Assembly (NCBI GenBank): GCA_949752735.1
Contig: OX457044.1
Coordinates: 18,337,685 to 18,401,684 of the forward strand
From: Lumbricus terrestris
Lineage: Eukaryota; Annelida; Clitellata; Crassiclitellata; Lumbricidae
Direction of reading: 5' to 3'
DNA length: 64,000 nt
The position numbers and the translations under genes are program-made. Positions 34,467 to 44,000 of the stretch are shown here, piece after piece. Position 1 is the stretch's first letter. Every line of letters begins with the position of its first letter. Below the pieces are notes generated by a model, which did no database searches, had not been told where the DNA came from, and saw only the letters and a list, made by a program, of their open reading frames with translations.

Positions 34467-34557
34467 AACATACGTGAAAACATGTAGACGTATGTTGTTA
34501 CGTCTGGAAATACGTCTAACATTCGCAAACATACGTGAAAACATGTAGACGTATGTT
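34467..34557. repeat. Two 61-bp direct repeats, each with a 9-bp inverted repeat
   Basis: AACATACGT and ACGTATGTT flank a 12-nt spacer at 34467-34496 and again at 34528-34557. Related ACGTCTGAAAACATTAT-type sequence precedes each of the next three genes (34610, 35145, 35585), marking the recombination units that duplicated this region. Confidence 0.8.
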
Positions 34558-34643
34558 GTTACGTTGGGAAATACGTCCAACTTATGTTTTGAAACATGTC
34601 GAAAAACACGTCTGAAAACATTATTTTTTTTCTTTTACTTAAA

Positions 34644-34994
34644 ATGTCGTTTCTAAAAATAACCGACCCCCCGAAAAGAGAGTTTTTCGTTGAAGAAAGT
34701 CTGGAAACAAAGCATAATATTAATAAAAACTTTTTATTGGAGAGATTAGGTGATTCGGAGATGCGAAGTATAATCGACAGCTATAACAGTAAAAAGCATA
34801 TGATGAAATCTGAGATGCATGAAAAAATCAAAACGCAAGCTGTCGCGAAACTCAACACGATCAGCGACCATATTTCAAAAGCTCTCATGGATGATATCAT
34901 TTCAGTTGAGGAATATTCCCTGATCCTAAGCGAGATTGAAAAATTAATTAACACGACAGAAGAAATTAGGAGAAAGACGGGATGGATGCGATAG
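34644..34994 (+). CDS. Chimeric Polinton protein, copy 1
   Basis: 116 residues. Residues 1-38 (MSFLKITDPPKR and onward to RLGDSEM) match the N terminus of the gene at 35615. Residues 59-100 (HEKIKTQAVAKL to SLILSEIEK) match the C-terminal domain of the gene at 33806, with near identity at nucleotide level. It lacks the membrane segments of one parent and the large C-terminal domain of the other. An upstream in-frame ATG at 34596 exists; I chose 34644 because both relatives start at the homologous codon after TTAAA. Confidence 0.6.
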   Translation: MSFLKITDPPKREFFVEESLETKHNINKNFLLERLGDSEMRSIIDSYNSKKHMMKSEMHEKIKTQAVAKLNTISDHISKALMDDIISVEEYSLILSEIEKLINTTEEIRRKTGWMR

Positions 34995-35178
34995 AATCAC
35001 TCCGCAATCGAGGAAGAGAATTCGCCAGGCTGGACTTACAACCCATGTTTGAGAAAAATAACGAATCTATCAAAAAAGACTAAAATACGTGAAATCATGT
35101 CTGAAAATACGTCCAACTTATGTTTTGAAACATGTCGAAAAACACGTCTGAAAACATTATATTTTTTACTTACTTAAA

Positions 35179-35556
35179 ATGTCGTTTCAAAAAATAACCG
35201 ATCCCGCGAAAAGAGCCGATTTCGTTGTAGAAAATCTGAAAATAATCGATGAACATAATCAACAAATTTTATGGGGTTTAATAGGTGATTCGGAGATGGG
35301 AAGTTTAATCGACAGCTATAAAAATCAGATGATGAAAGCTGAGATGTATGAAGAAATCAAAACGCAAGCTGTCGCGAAACTCAACACGATCAGCGACCAT
35401 ATTACAAAAGCTCTCCTAGATGATATCATTTCGGTTGAGGAATATTATCTGATTCTAAGCGATATTAAAGAAATTTGGGGTAATAAGATTACAACCATAG
35501 CGAAATCGTTACGCAATCAAGTAATAAGTCAGGAGGTACTTGCAATCTATGTTTGA
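35179..35556 (+). CDS. Chimeric Polinton protein, copy 2
   Basis: 125 residues with the same two-part structure as copy 1 (KITDPAKR N terminus plus ISDHITKAL helical domain), more diverged, and with a different last 25 residues. It lies in a tandem repeat of the upstream region: the TGTTTTGAAACATGTCG stretch occurs before both copies. Intact frame; function unknown. Confidence 0.55.
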   Translation: MSFQKITDPAKRADFVVENLKIIDEHNQQILWGLIGDSEMGSLIDSYKNQMMKAEMYEEIKTQAVAKLNTISDHITKALLDDIISVEEYYLILSDIKEIWGNKITTIAKSLRNQVISQEVLAIYV

Positions 35557-35614
35557 GAAAAATAACGAATCTGTCTGGAAATACGTCTGAAAACATTATA
35601 TTCCTAATTTTAAA

Positions 35615-36514
35615 ATGCCGTTTGTAAAAATAACCGACCCCGCGAAAAGAGACGATTTAGTTGCAGAATATCTGAAAACAAAGAAGAATATCCAACAAAA
35701 CTTTTTATCAGAGAAATTAGGAGATTCGGGGCTTCAGCAAGATTTAACCAAGTTCTTCAAACCTATCGTCGATTCCCAATCCGCAATTTCCAAAGAGCAA
35801 AATGTCTTATTGTCCGCGATCAACCAAAATTCGGTAGCTACTTCAAATGCGCTACAAGCACTTCCTTCGTTACAGGGTCTTCAGCGTCCGGCGATAGAAG
35901 CGTATAGCTCCGATCCGACTGAGGATATCAGAACCCTGTATTTAGGAGATATGGCGACTAAGTACCTTCGTCAATACGCCTCCGATAAAAAAATCGCCGA
36001 CACGACGTTTGGAATAAAAGAAAAAAATAACCAATTCTATATCGGTGACACTCCGATTTCGATTCAAGGAGACGATGTGACGGTTGTAAATAAGACATAC
36101 AGAGGAACAGCAGGGCTTTGGGAGTTGTTGACGCTGAAACAGCCGAACGCCACGATATACGATGATAATGACATGGCTGATTACGCCGAGATTCTAGATG
36201 TGACGAATGCTATAAGACAGGAAAAAAATCCAAACAGACCTAGATCATCTGTGGGCGACAAATATAATCAAATTATCAACCCGATATGGGGGAAGATTCA
36301 AAAGAAGGCCCCAGGTACGGTAGGTAAAGGCGTCGGTGTAATCGTCATCTCCGAAGACCCTAATGTATTAGCGAAACAGCTAGAGCTAAGAATTCAGAGC
36401 TACAGGGTGGGTAACAACGGAGTAAGAAACGAGATCGTGGCGATATGCGACGAGTTACTACGGCAAGAAGCGCTGAGTAAAGATGGTTACAAAAATATAA
36501 TGTCGACTTTATAA
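35615..36514 (+). CDS. Conserved Polinton protein of unknown function (KITDPAKR family)
   Basis: 299 residues. Helical N terminus (KITDPAKRDDLVAEYL), a linker rich in Ser/Gln/Asn, then a conserved C-terminal domain (about 125-299) containing FGIKEKNNQFYIGDTPI, GTAGLWELLTL and DYAEILDVTNAIR. I recognise this as a recurrent uncharacterised protein of invertebrate Polintons. It ends 1 nt before the next ATG, and the synteny places it in the virion gene block. Confidence 0.6.
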   Translation: MPFVKITDPAKRDDLVAEYLKTKKNIQQNFLSEKLGDSGLQQDLTKFFKPIVDSQSAISKEQNVLLSAINQNSVATSNALQALPSLQGLQRPAIEAYSSDPTEDIRTLYLGDMATKYLRQYASDKKIADTTFGIKEKNNQFYIGDTPISIQGDDVTVVNKTYRGTAGLWELLTLKQPNATIYDDNDMADYAEILDVTNAIRQEKNPNRPRSSVGDKYNQIINPIWGKIQKKAPGTVGKGVGVIVISEDPNVLAKQLELRIQSYRVGNNGVRNEIVAICDELLRQEALSKDGYKNIMSTL

Positions 36515-36515
36515 A

Positions 36516-36941
36516 ATGTTGATCATTAAAAGAAGGAGTTACAGGAAGCAATACGTTATCGGCGGATCCGGCATATTCGACACTATTTCCGGATTTGTCA
36601 AAAGACTAGTCACATCGAACGCCGCCAAACAGTTAGCGACGAGAGCTCTTAGTGCGGGTAAAGACGTGGCAACAGAAATTGGGAAAAAGGCTATCGATGT
36701 TGGAAAAACAGCCGCAACCGACGCTGGTAAAAGATTAGTGGAGAAAACAGCGGCGAAAATATTTACTACTCCTAAGAAACAGGTTACGCAAGAAAGTAGA
36801 GATATTATTGATCGACTTAGTAGCGTCGGGGTGAATCCGGAGAATATTAATAATCTGATGATGGGGAATGGTTTGAAAAATGTGCCGTCGATTCAAGATT
36901 TAGCGCGTAAACTAAACGGCGCGGGAATGAAGGTCGCGTAA
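36516..36941 (+). CDS. Small basic Polinton protein (putative core/pX-like)
   Basis: 141 residues. Lys/Ala-rich repeats of the form KAIDVGKTAATDAGKRLVEK occupy the middle and a short conserved tail follows. It is basic with a helical repeat, as expected for a DNA-condensing or membrane-associated minor virion protein; that role is inferred. Starts 1 nt after the preceding stop. Confidence 0.5.
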   Translation: MLIIKRRSYRKQYVIGGSGIFDTISGFVKRLVTSNAAKQLATRALSAGKDVATEIGKKAIDVGKTAATDAGKRLVEKTAAKIFTTPKKQVTQESRDIIDRLSSVGVNPENINNLMMGNGLKNVPSIQDLARKLNGAGMKVA

Positions 36942-36963
36942 AAAAAAAATATCGTATAATAAA

Positions 36964-38259
36964 ATGAAATCAGATATTCTAAACTTTACCGAACAACCTC
37001 TGATTGATGAGGGTATCGAGCGCTACCAATACCACCAGTATGAACCGATTCAGGGAACGAATCTAAACACCGCGGGAGGGGAGATAGTAATCAACATTTA
37101 TTCTCACGATGGTTTCAAGCATCCGGCGGAATCTTACCTATTATTCGAGGGCAGATTGACAAAGGCGGACGGCACCTTCTTCGTTAATGCCGATGCCGTA
37201 GCCCTTACGAATAATGGACTCATGCATCTTTTCAACAATATTAAATACGAATTAGAAGATAAAGTCGTTGAATCATTACGTAACCCAGGTCAAGCGACTA
37301 CGATGCTTGGTTTACTCAAATACCCAAATGATTTTCAACTAGCTCAAGGTTTGAATCAGCTGTGGTATAAGGACAGTGGCGCGACTGCTGTTATCGCGGA
37401 TAATCAAGGTTTCGCCGTTAGACAGTCGTATCTAATTAGAAAACCGGGGGACAAAGGCACGTTTAGTTTTATCGTTCCATTGAGCCATATTTTCGGATTT
37501 TGTGATGATTACGACAAGGTTATTTTTGGAATGAATCACAAGCTAACTCTTGTTCGTAAAGGCGACGATGACGCAATTTTTAGACACGCTGCCACCACTG
37601 CGGCTGCTGGGAAAGTCAGATTAGACAAAATCTCGTGGTTTATGCCGCATGTCATTCCGTCCTTAGAAGAGAAGAATGAATTGGCCAAAACGATCGCATC
37701 GAAAGTATCGCTACCAGTTGCATACAGGGCTCGCCAATGCGATAATATAGGCGTCCCACAGGCGACTACTTTTGAATGGTCACTTGGCGTTAAGTCATCG
37801 GCTGAGAAACCAAGGTACATCATCATTGGATTTCAAACCGCTCGTGGCGGTGATCAAGAAAAAAACCCATCGGTTTTCGATCATTGCAATCTAACGGACA
37901 TCTTAGTCATGTTAAACACGGAACAATTCCCAGCTGTCGGCTACAACCTATCATTCCCGAATCAGCAATTCTCACGAGCTTACAGAGAAGCGGCCTTGTT
38001 TGGCGAAAAATTCTACGGAACGGACGAACTAGTATCGCAAAGCAATATCACACCGTCAGACTTCAAAGACCTGTTCCCGATTATGGTGATTGATGTAAGC
38101 AATCAAGCTGAGCGTCTAAAGTCATCGTTTGTCGATATTAGGATCAAAGCTACTTTTAATGTTGCTCCGACGGCTGGTACAGATGCGTACGCGGTGATGA
38201 TTTACGACAAGTTACTCAATTTTCAATCGGATGGTACGAAATTGACCGCGGTGTATTAA
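36964..38259 (+). CDS. MCP: Major capsid protein (double jelly roll)
   Basis: 431 residues, intact. Length, position after the minor virion genes and the conserved C-terminal region (VDIRIKATFN followed by DKLLNFQSDG) fit the double-jelly-roll capsid protein of Polintons/adintoviruses, which forms the hexagonal capsomers. The N terminus (NFTEQPLIDEGIERYQYHQY) is also typical. With an intact capsid gene but a broken penton gene, this copy could not build a complete virion alone. Confidence 0.85.
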   Translation: MKSDILNFTEQPLIDEGIERYQYHQYEPIQGTNLNTAGGEIVINIYSHDGFKHPAESYLLFEGRLTKADGTFFVNADAVALTNNGLMHLFNNIKYELEDKVVESLRNPGQATTMLGLLKYPNDFQLAQGLNQLWYKDSGATAVIADNQGFAVRQSYLIRKPGDKGTFSFIVPLSHIFGFCDDYDKVIFGMNHKLTLVRKGDDDAIFRHAATTAAAGKVRLDKISWFMPHVIPSLEEKNELAKTIASKVSLPVAYRARQCDNIGVPQATTFEWSLGVKSSAEKPRYIIIGFQTARGGDQEKNPSVFDHCNLTDILVMLNTEQFPAVGYNLSFPNQQFSRAYREAALFGEKFYGTDELVSQSNITPSDFKDLFPIMVIDVSNQAERLKSSFVDIRIKATFNVAPTAGTDAYAVMIYDKLLNFQSDGTKLTAVY

Positions 38260-38281
38260 AAAAATATCTTGTACTATAAAA

Positions 38282-38683
38282 ATGAAACTGACAGAATTGA
38301 AAACGCTGGTGAAAAAGCACGGTATCAAAAGATGGACTCATCTCAACAAGCCTGAACTTATCGATCTATTGTTCGAGAAGGGTGTACTCCCGCGTGATAT
38401 CGCCGAAAAAGAGAAACAGCGGCGAGAACCGAAGGTGCCAAGCACGGACCCAAAATATGATAGATTGAAAAAAATCAGAAACCAACCGAGACGAGTAGAT
38501 ATATTAGACCGAGAAACGGGTGAAGTAAGCTCGTATACATCGATTTACAAAGCAGGTAAAGCACACGGGGAAAGCGCGCGAACAATGTTATTTTTCAATG
38601 GCCGAGTATGGAGAAACAGATACGAAATTAAAGTTCATGAGAAAGAGGGGGACGCTTTTGTAACGGATTTGGTAGAAATTTAA
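38282..38683 (+). CDS. SAP-like / NUMOD1-like DNA-binding protein
   Basis: 133 residues. Residues 1-35 (KLTELKTLVKKHGIKRW and a following KPELIDLL) form a SAP-like helix-extended-helix. Residues about 75-120 (RETGEVSSYTSIYKAGKAHG and a short tail) resemble NUMOD1 modules attached to homing nucleases. No nuclease domain is present. Last gene of the plus-strand block. Confidence 0.5.
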   Translation: MKLTELKTLVKKHGIKRWTHLNKPELIDLLFEKGVLPRDIAEKEKQRREPKVPSTDPKYDRLKKIRNQPRRVDILDRETGEVSSYTSIYKAGKAHGESARTMLFFNGRVWRNRYEIKVHEKEGDAFVTDLVEI

Positions 38684-38710
38684 ATTCAAAACTAAATATG
38701 GTTTTGAATT

Positions 38711-39445
38711 TTAAGGTCGTATGAAGGCTGCTGAAAAGTCATGGGCTTCAATGTTTGAGTCAACGTCTGACGCAACAGCTAACTCGAGGTAGTCGGTATT
38801 ATCTAATCGAACTAGGCAAGTACCCGATACATTATTATTCGCTCCAGCCGTACCTCCACCACCAAAGTCACCTCCGCCACCGGGTATCTTCATATACAAC
38901 CTCCCCGTTTTCATCAAGGAAACATTACCGCTAGTTCTAGCACTATTAGCGTGAAATTCCACAAAAATATTAACTATATAACATCCGGCTTTCTGAGGAA
39001 AGAAACGTTTCGTATCCATGAAACAATTATCCGGATCGAATCTTTTGCTTGGAAATTTTACAATCGCCGCAGTGGTAACGGGGATAGCCTGAGCAGTGAG
39101 GGCAAAGGCACTAAACGCCGGGCCAAAGAATCGATTGGTCGAAGCAATTTGTTCGTCGACATATTTTTTATTAGTCAAATGCTTATCGTTAGACGGAATG
39201 TTATCGTGATTCGTTATTAAATCATAGGCTTGTCCATAACTTAGAGCCTCATCCATTCCTGCATCCGGATTATTCGTTATAGGAAGACCTTTAATGCATT
39301 TACCATTCATATCTAGATCTCCAGTAGCCGCATTCGCTCCATCTCGTCTTAGAAAAGTATTGTTGACTTGGGATAACGTGATACCACCTGCTATTACTCG
39401 TGGTGTTGATCCACCATCCATTTGACCAAATATGTTTACAGGCAT
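38711..39445 (-). CDS. Fibre-like protein 1 with C1q/TNF-like knob
   Basis: 244 residues. N terminus MPVNIFGQMDGG and ITLSQVNNTFLRRDG, then shaft-type phrases (GDLDMNGKCIKGLP, LTNKKYVDEQI) seen in viral and phage tail fibres. The beta-rich last 140 residues carry a C1q/TNF-like pattern (AGCYIVNIFVEF early, LELAV then FSAAFIRP at the end). Host attachment is the expected role of such proteins; inferred here. Paralogue of the next gene. Confidence 0.65.
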   Translation of the reverse strand: MPVNIFGQMDGGSTPRVIAGGITLSQVNNTFLRRDGANAATGDLDMNGKCIKGLPITNNPDAGMDEALSYGQAYDLITNHDNIPSNDKHLTNKKYVDEQIASTNRFFGPAFSAFALTAQAIPVTTAAIVKFPSKRFDPDNCFMDTKRFFPQKAGCYIVNIFVEFHANSARTSGNVSLMKTGRLYMKIPGGGGDFGGGGTAGANNNVSGTCLVRLDNTDYLELAVASDVDSNIEAHDFSAAFIRP

Positions 39446-39475
39446 TTTATTACGCGGTGATATTTTTTGCAGTCG

Positions 39476-40201
39476 CTATGGTCGTAAGAATGCGAGGGAA
39501 AAGTCCTTAGCAACTATGCCCAAAGCGGTGGTTGAATAAACGCCTATCTCGAGGTAATCTCCTTCGGTTAGATAAAGTATGGTACTACCTGTTGCATTGA
39601 TAGTTGAACCTGACGTACCATCTCCACCCGCAATTTGCATATGCACCCCGGAATTTTTATACAGGTAAACGAAACCAGAAGTAGCAGCACCGTATATACG
39701 AAATTCTATGTGCGTCGAAACGATATAGCAACCGGCTTTACCGGGCTCGATTATAGTAGTCCCTCTTCTACCGTTGAACTCTCTATCCAATCTGTCTGTG
39801 CTGAAAGAAACTTTTGTGTAAGTTTCGGCGCGTATGGCTTGCGTGGCTGAAGAGTACATGCTAATCACAGGTCCGATTGCTTTCGTGTTGACAAATTTTT
39901 CAGCCGTTGCGTCGACGTATTTCTTATTAGTCAAATTATTATCGTTCGTCGGTACATCATCGTGATTCGTTATTAAATCTATAGCCTGTCCTCGACTTAG
40001 TGCCTCGTCTTTTCCTGCTTCCAGAGTATTCGTTGTAGGAAGACCTTTTATCACGCGGCCATTCATATCTAGATCTCCAGTAACAGGGTTTGCTCCATCT
40101 ACCCTTAGAAAAGTACTGTTTGCTTGAGTTAATGTGACGCCACCTGCTACTACTCGTGGCGCTGATCCGTTATCCATTTGTCCAAATATGTTTACAGGCA
40201 T
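39476..40201 (-). CDS. Fibre-like protein 2 with C1q/TNF-like knob
   Basis: 241 residues. The N-terminal 95 residues are closely similar to fibre-like protein 1 (MPVNIFGQMDNG, GDLDMNGRVIKGLP, LTNKKYVDA), while the knob is much more diverged (AGCYIVSTHIEF, DFSLAFLRP retained). Same promoter-proximal sequence (GCGTAATAAAATGCC) as its paralogue. A tandem duplication with divergence concentrated in the presumed receptor-binding domain. Confidence 0.65.
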   Translation of the reverse strand: MPVNIFGQMDNGSAPRVVAGGVTLTQANSTFLRVDGANPVTGDLDMNGRVIKGLPTTNTLEAGKDEALSRGQAIDLITNHDDVPTNDNNLTNKKYVDATAEKFVNTKAIGPVISMYSSATQAIRAETYTKVSFSTDRLDREFNGRRGTTIIEPGKAGCYIVSTHIEFRIYGAATSGFVYLYKNSGVHMQIAGGDGTSGSTINATGSTILYLTEGDYLEIGVYSTTALGIVAKDFSLAFLRP

Positions 40202-40218
40202 TTTATTACGCGATAATA

Positions 40219-40653
40219 TTAATACAAACTATTGATAACATTTTGAAATTTACAACCATCGGACATAGTCTTTTTCAAAACGTACAAACATAGATGACCG
40301 CAAAACACTTCGTTGTCGGGTTGAATTCGTTCACTGTTGTAGTAGACAGGACTTTGTAAATACTTGACGAGCTCGGTAGGAGGGGGTAGACCGTAGCTGT
40401 CGAAATATATTTTATCCTTGCCGTTCTTTAAAAAAGCGCACCAATGGGTACCTCTACCGTTCGAGTCATCTAGATTCAGTATCCCACATTCGTTTCGCTT
40501 AGGTTTCTTTGGTAGTTCATCTCTGAGAAATACCCCACGGAAGTTTGGGATATTCAACTTCTTCGCGGTGTCGATCAACTGTATGTTGGAAAGTGGAGAA
40601 TTAGGAAGAACTACGCCTTCAACATTTATATCTTTGTTTGTCTCAAAGCTCAT
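40219..40653 (-). CDS. PRO: Adenain-like cysteine protease
   Basis: Maturation protease of the adenovirus/Ulp1 type. The catalytic histidine is in GTHWCAF, the aspartate in YFDSYGLPPP and the nucleophile cysteine in CGHLCLYVL, in correct order and spacing. I start at 40653 (ATGAGCTTTGAG after an A-rich run) rather than the upstream in-frame ATG at 40686, because other genes here start at TAAA-type contexts and the extra residues are Lys-rich filler. Intact frame. Confidence 0.85.
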   Translation of the reverse strand: MSFETNKDINVEGVVLPNSPLSNIQLIDTAKKLNIPNFRGVFLRDELPKKPKRNECGILNLDDSNGRGTHWCAFLKNGKDKIYFDSYGLPPPTELVKYLQSPVYYNSERIQPDNEVFCGHLCLYVLKKTMSDGCKFQNVINSLY

Positions 40654-40673
40654 TTTTTTATATTTTTTATATT

Positions 40674-40970
40674 TCATATGTTGCATATTTCATTTAAATA
40701 TTTTATAAAAAAAAACACTGTTTCCTTCTGCCCTATTTTGTTCACTTTTTGCATATTTTTTTCTAATAGTACCGGGTGTATGTTCTTCCAATTCATAGCT
40801 TCATGAAGTTCTTTTTCATCGAACGATGATATTGGTAAAACAAAATCGAGATGCCATACCGAACCGAAATTGTCAAATGTCATACCCTCTTCAAACTGAT
40901 ATTCAATCCATTTCGTAAATATTCTAAGGTCGATGCCGATTTTACTTTTGAGACATGCTGGTATTTCCAT
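40674..40970 (-). CDS. Small HNH-like domain protein, probably catalytically dead
   Basis: 98 residues. The segment WHLDFVLPISSF followed by NWKNIHPVLLEKNMQK resembles the beta-beta-alpha core of HNH-type modules in DNA viruses (pattern WHIDH-x-x-P followed by NLQPL). The aspartate and distal Asn/His are retained, but the core histidine after Asp is Phe, so nuclease activity is doubtful. Lies between protease and PolB. Confidence 0.4.
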   Translation of the reverse strand: MEIPACLKSKIGIDLRIFTKWIEYQFEEGMTFDNFGSVWHLDFVLPISSFDEKELHEAMNWKNIHPVLLEKNMQKVNKIGQKETVFFFIKYLNEICNI

Positions 40971-41000
40971 TTTATATTATAAAATTTTTTTTTCTTTAGT

Positions 41001-44000
41001 CTAAGTCATTTTCAATAAATAGTGACCATAGGCTAGGGTATGTACCCCGTCTTGTTGAATCAATCGCTTATCGTCGTCAGCTGAGAGGGCTATCTTATTA
41101 ATCTCTTCAGTGTAGATATCGTGAAGATGGGATCTAATCACGTTCATTTTTCTCGACTGTTCTTTCCTCGTAAACAAGCAGTTCTTATAATCTTCATGAG
41201 TAATTGATTTCTTAACAACGTATTTTTTAACGCCTTTGCATTTTTTATGGTCTATGCCTGCTATTTTATAACTGTACAACTTGGATCTCAGCCCCACGAA
41301 TTCTTCGATCTGTTTACCTGAAGCTTCATCCTTGAACAAACCGATCACTTTCTTGTTCACTCCGGTTTCAATTCCGGATGGGTGGTCCTTTGGATAGTCC
41401 GACGTGTCAAACATGCTTCGAACATCGGGGGCTATATCAGCGTAAAAGTCAACGGTCTTAATTTCGTACGCCAAAGAATCCGTATCGGTGAATAACAGTT
41501 TAGCTCTATCTCCATACTTGTCCTTGATGTAATTATAATGAAAAGAGTACATCAAAGTTTTACTTAAGTCTAGGATGCACATTCCTAGATATATCGGCTT
41601 GTTATAGATCAACGAAGTCTTCTTCATGTGAATAGCAATTAAATTTTCATCAAAAATAGTCCGACTGTCGTAACTCGTTTTAGCCGCTAGTTTTATGGCT
41701 TGCTTCTCGCTTGAAACCAGTTTAATATCTACGCGAGACTCTATATTTTCGCAAGTCTTACCAAACACACTATTATTCATAAGTTTAAAAAAGTCTTTCT
41801 CAAAATCGTTTGTGGCTTTAGTCCTCAGGTTAGTATTTAGGTCGATATATTTTTTCAACCAGGTGCTTTCTTCAAATTTAATTCCTCGATGAATTTTGGT
41901 AATCTTCAAACCTAGGCTTTCATACTGTTTCAAATTTTCGTAATGGGTTATGTACTTTACTTTGTCATTCAGGTTTGGGATGAGTTTAGGAACCGTTGAA
42001 GATTCCGGTGTGATATTCTCAGGAGCAAGGGGGTAGTCGTTGTGAAGATCGTGTAAATCTTTCGAATATTCCAAGTCCACCTCCAATATACACGGTATCG
42101 ATCTCCATACGTTTAGCTCATCATCAGTCATCCACTGAAACCCGTGAGTTGGAAGATTCTTACACATTGCCCACCCATACAAGTTGTTAGCGTCCAAATA
42201 GGTTATAAATGTTGAAGGTTTGCTATCGTCAAACGTTTGCAAGTACTTATTGTTTGCTTGCCCATAACGATGTGAAATTGTGCTAACGCCGCCTCTTATC
42301 CCATGTTTAACCATTAGTATCATATCGTAGTCGTTTAATAATTCCAACTTTACTCCAGTCAACTTTAATGAAGCATCCCAAGCAAGACCTGGAGAAGTAT
42401 AATACCAGGCGGGATCTAGGTTGTAGTTCTTCATGCAGACGTCTCTAAAATTTTCGAATACATCCGCTAATAATAGAACATCCGAAAGATTGTACAAGTC
42501 GTGATATTCTCTGAATGTTTTGAAACCGAATTCGTTCCATACCGTTTTCGCATGCTCGTAATCTTCGTCACTGATGCCTGAGTCGTTTAGTTTCGAATAG
42601 AATGCTGACTTTGGTGGTAGTTCCGTTTCATTCAATTGATCGATGGAACTAACGTGGTCGTATGGATAAACCCCTTTTCTAAGCAAGAGATCGAGTTGAT
42701 TACCTGAGTAGTAGTTGCTTATATTTTTACACTGGTCCTTACTTAGGTTCTTCGATAAGGCGTCGAGGCTCGCTGGCATGAATCTAAAACTATCGATGAA
42801 ACGTAATTCACGCTTGACCTCTTTCTCTTTCCCTTCTTTGTTAATAAACTTATCGACTACAACATCTCTGCTAAATGAGATATACTTTTCTTCGTTGCAG
42901 GGGATGCATTTAATCTGTTCATTATTACCACCCCGTAATTTCTTCACGAATAGATGGCTATCGTAGCCGGTTAGATTATGGAATACTACTGGGAAAAACT
43001 TGGGGACTTTATACTTTAGATTACAAATCTTGTGAGCCGCGCCTCTGAATTTACCAGTAAGATGGCAGTGGTCTCTTACTCGTATGTCATTATCATCATC
43101 ACCATCAGAGAACTCACCCCCGCAGATATGGCAAACAGTAGCCGAGTAGTATAGCTCCTTGTCATCCTTTCCAAATATCATTTTCTTTGGGAATTTAAAT
43201 CGATTATAAATATCTTTTACATTCTCGACAAGACTGTCAATAAAATCCTGGGCTACATCATCGTCTTCGCTCTTCGCTGTGAATGTTATCGGGGCTTGCG
43301 AATATAGATCATCGTCGAAACATTTTATATAATAACAGAAAGAACTTGGAATATGCTTTTGATATTTGTTGGTATAGGACGTGCTTGGGTCTGGTTGGCA
43401 TGTGTCTATAGGTTTAATGAAACTTTCAAAGTCAGCAAACACTACAAAAGGGACTCTCATTTTTCGATAATAATTTTTAAAACTCAACATAGTTCCTGGT
43501 TCTGGTAGGTCTATCTTTTGAGCGGCGTGTTGGGAACAGTACTCGATGTGTTTGTGTAGCGAACCTAGCTCTCTATATCCCTGCAAACATCTTTTACAAT
43601 AGTGCATTGAATGAGTAGACTTGTCTGTTTGCGCTGCCATCAGTCTGTTGAAATTCTTGATCCAACAATAATGCTTCTTTTCATCATCAGAAATAAGTAA
43701 GAGATCAACACAAGTATCGTTCTCATGTTTTGATATGTATATTGGGAATAGGCTAACATCCCTCTCATAACCAAAAACATTAATACTAATATTATTATTT
43801 CTCTCAAACTTACTTATCACATTAGCATCCGTTGCTACTGGGAATTCGATTCCAGACCAATTAAGTTCCCCAGATTGTCTAATTAATTCTTTCGTGATTC
43901 TTTCTGAATTCTTGCCAACGGGGTTTAGGGCTCTTGTTACGCACCACTTGAAGCATTCTTCATCTTTGTTCTTCATATTGATTATAGCCTCTTTTCTCAC

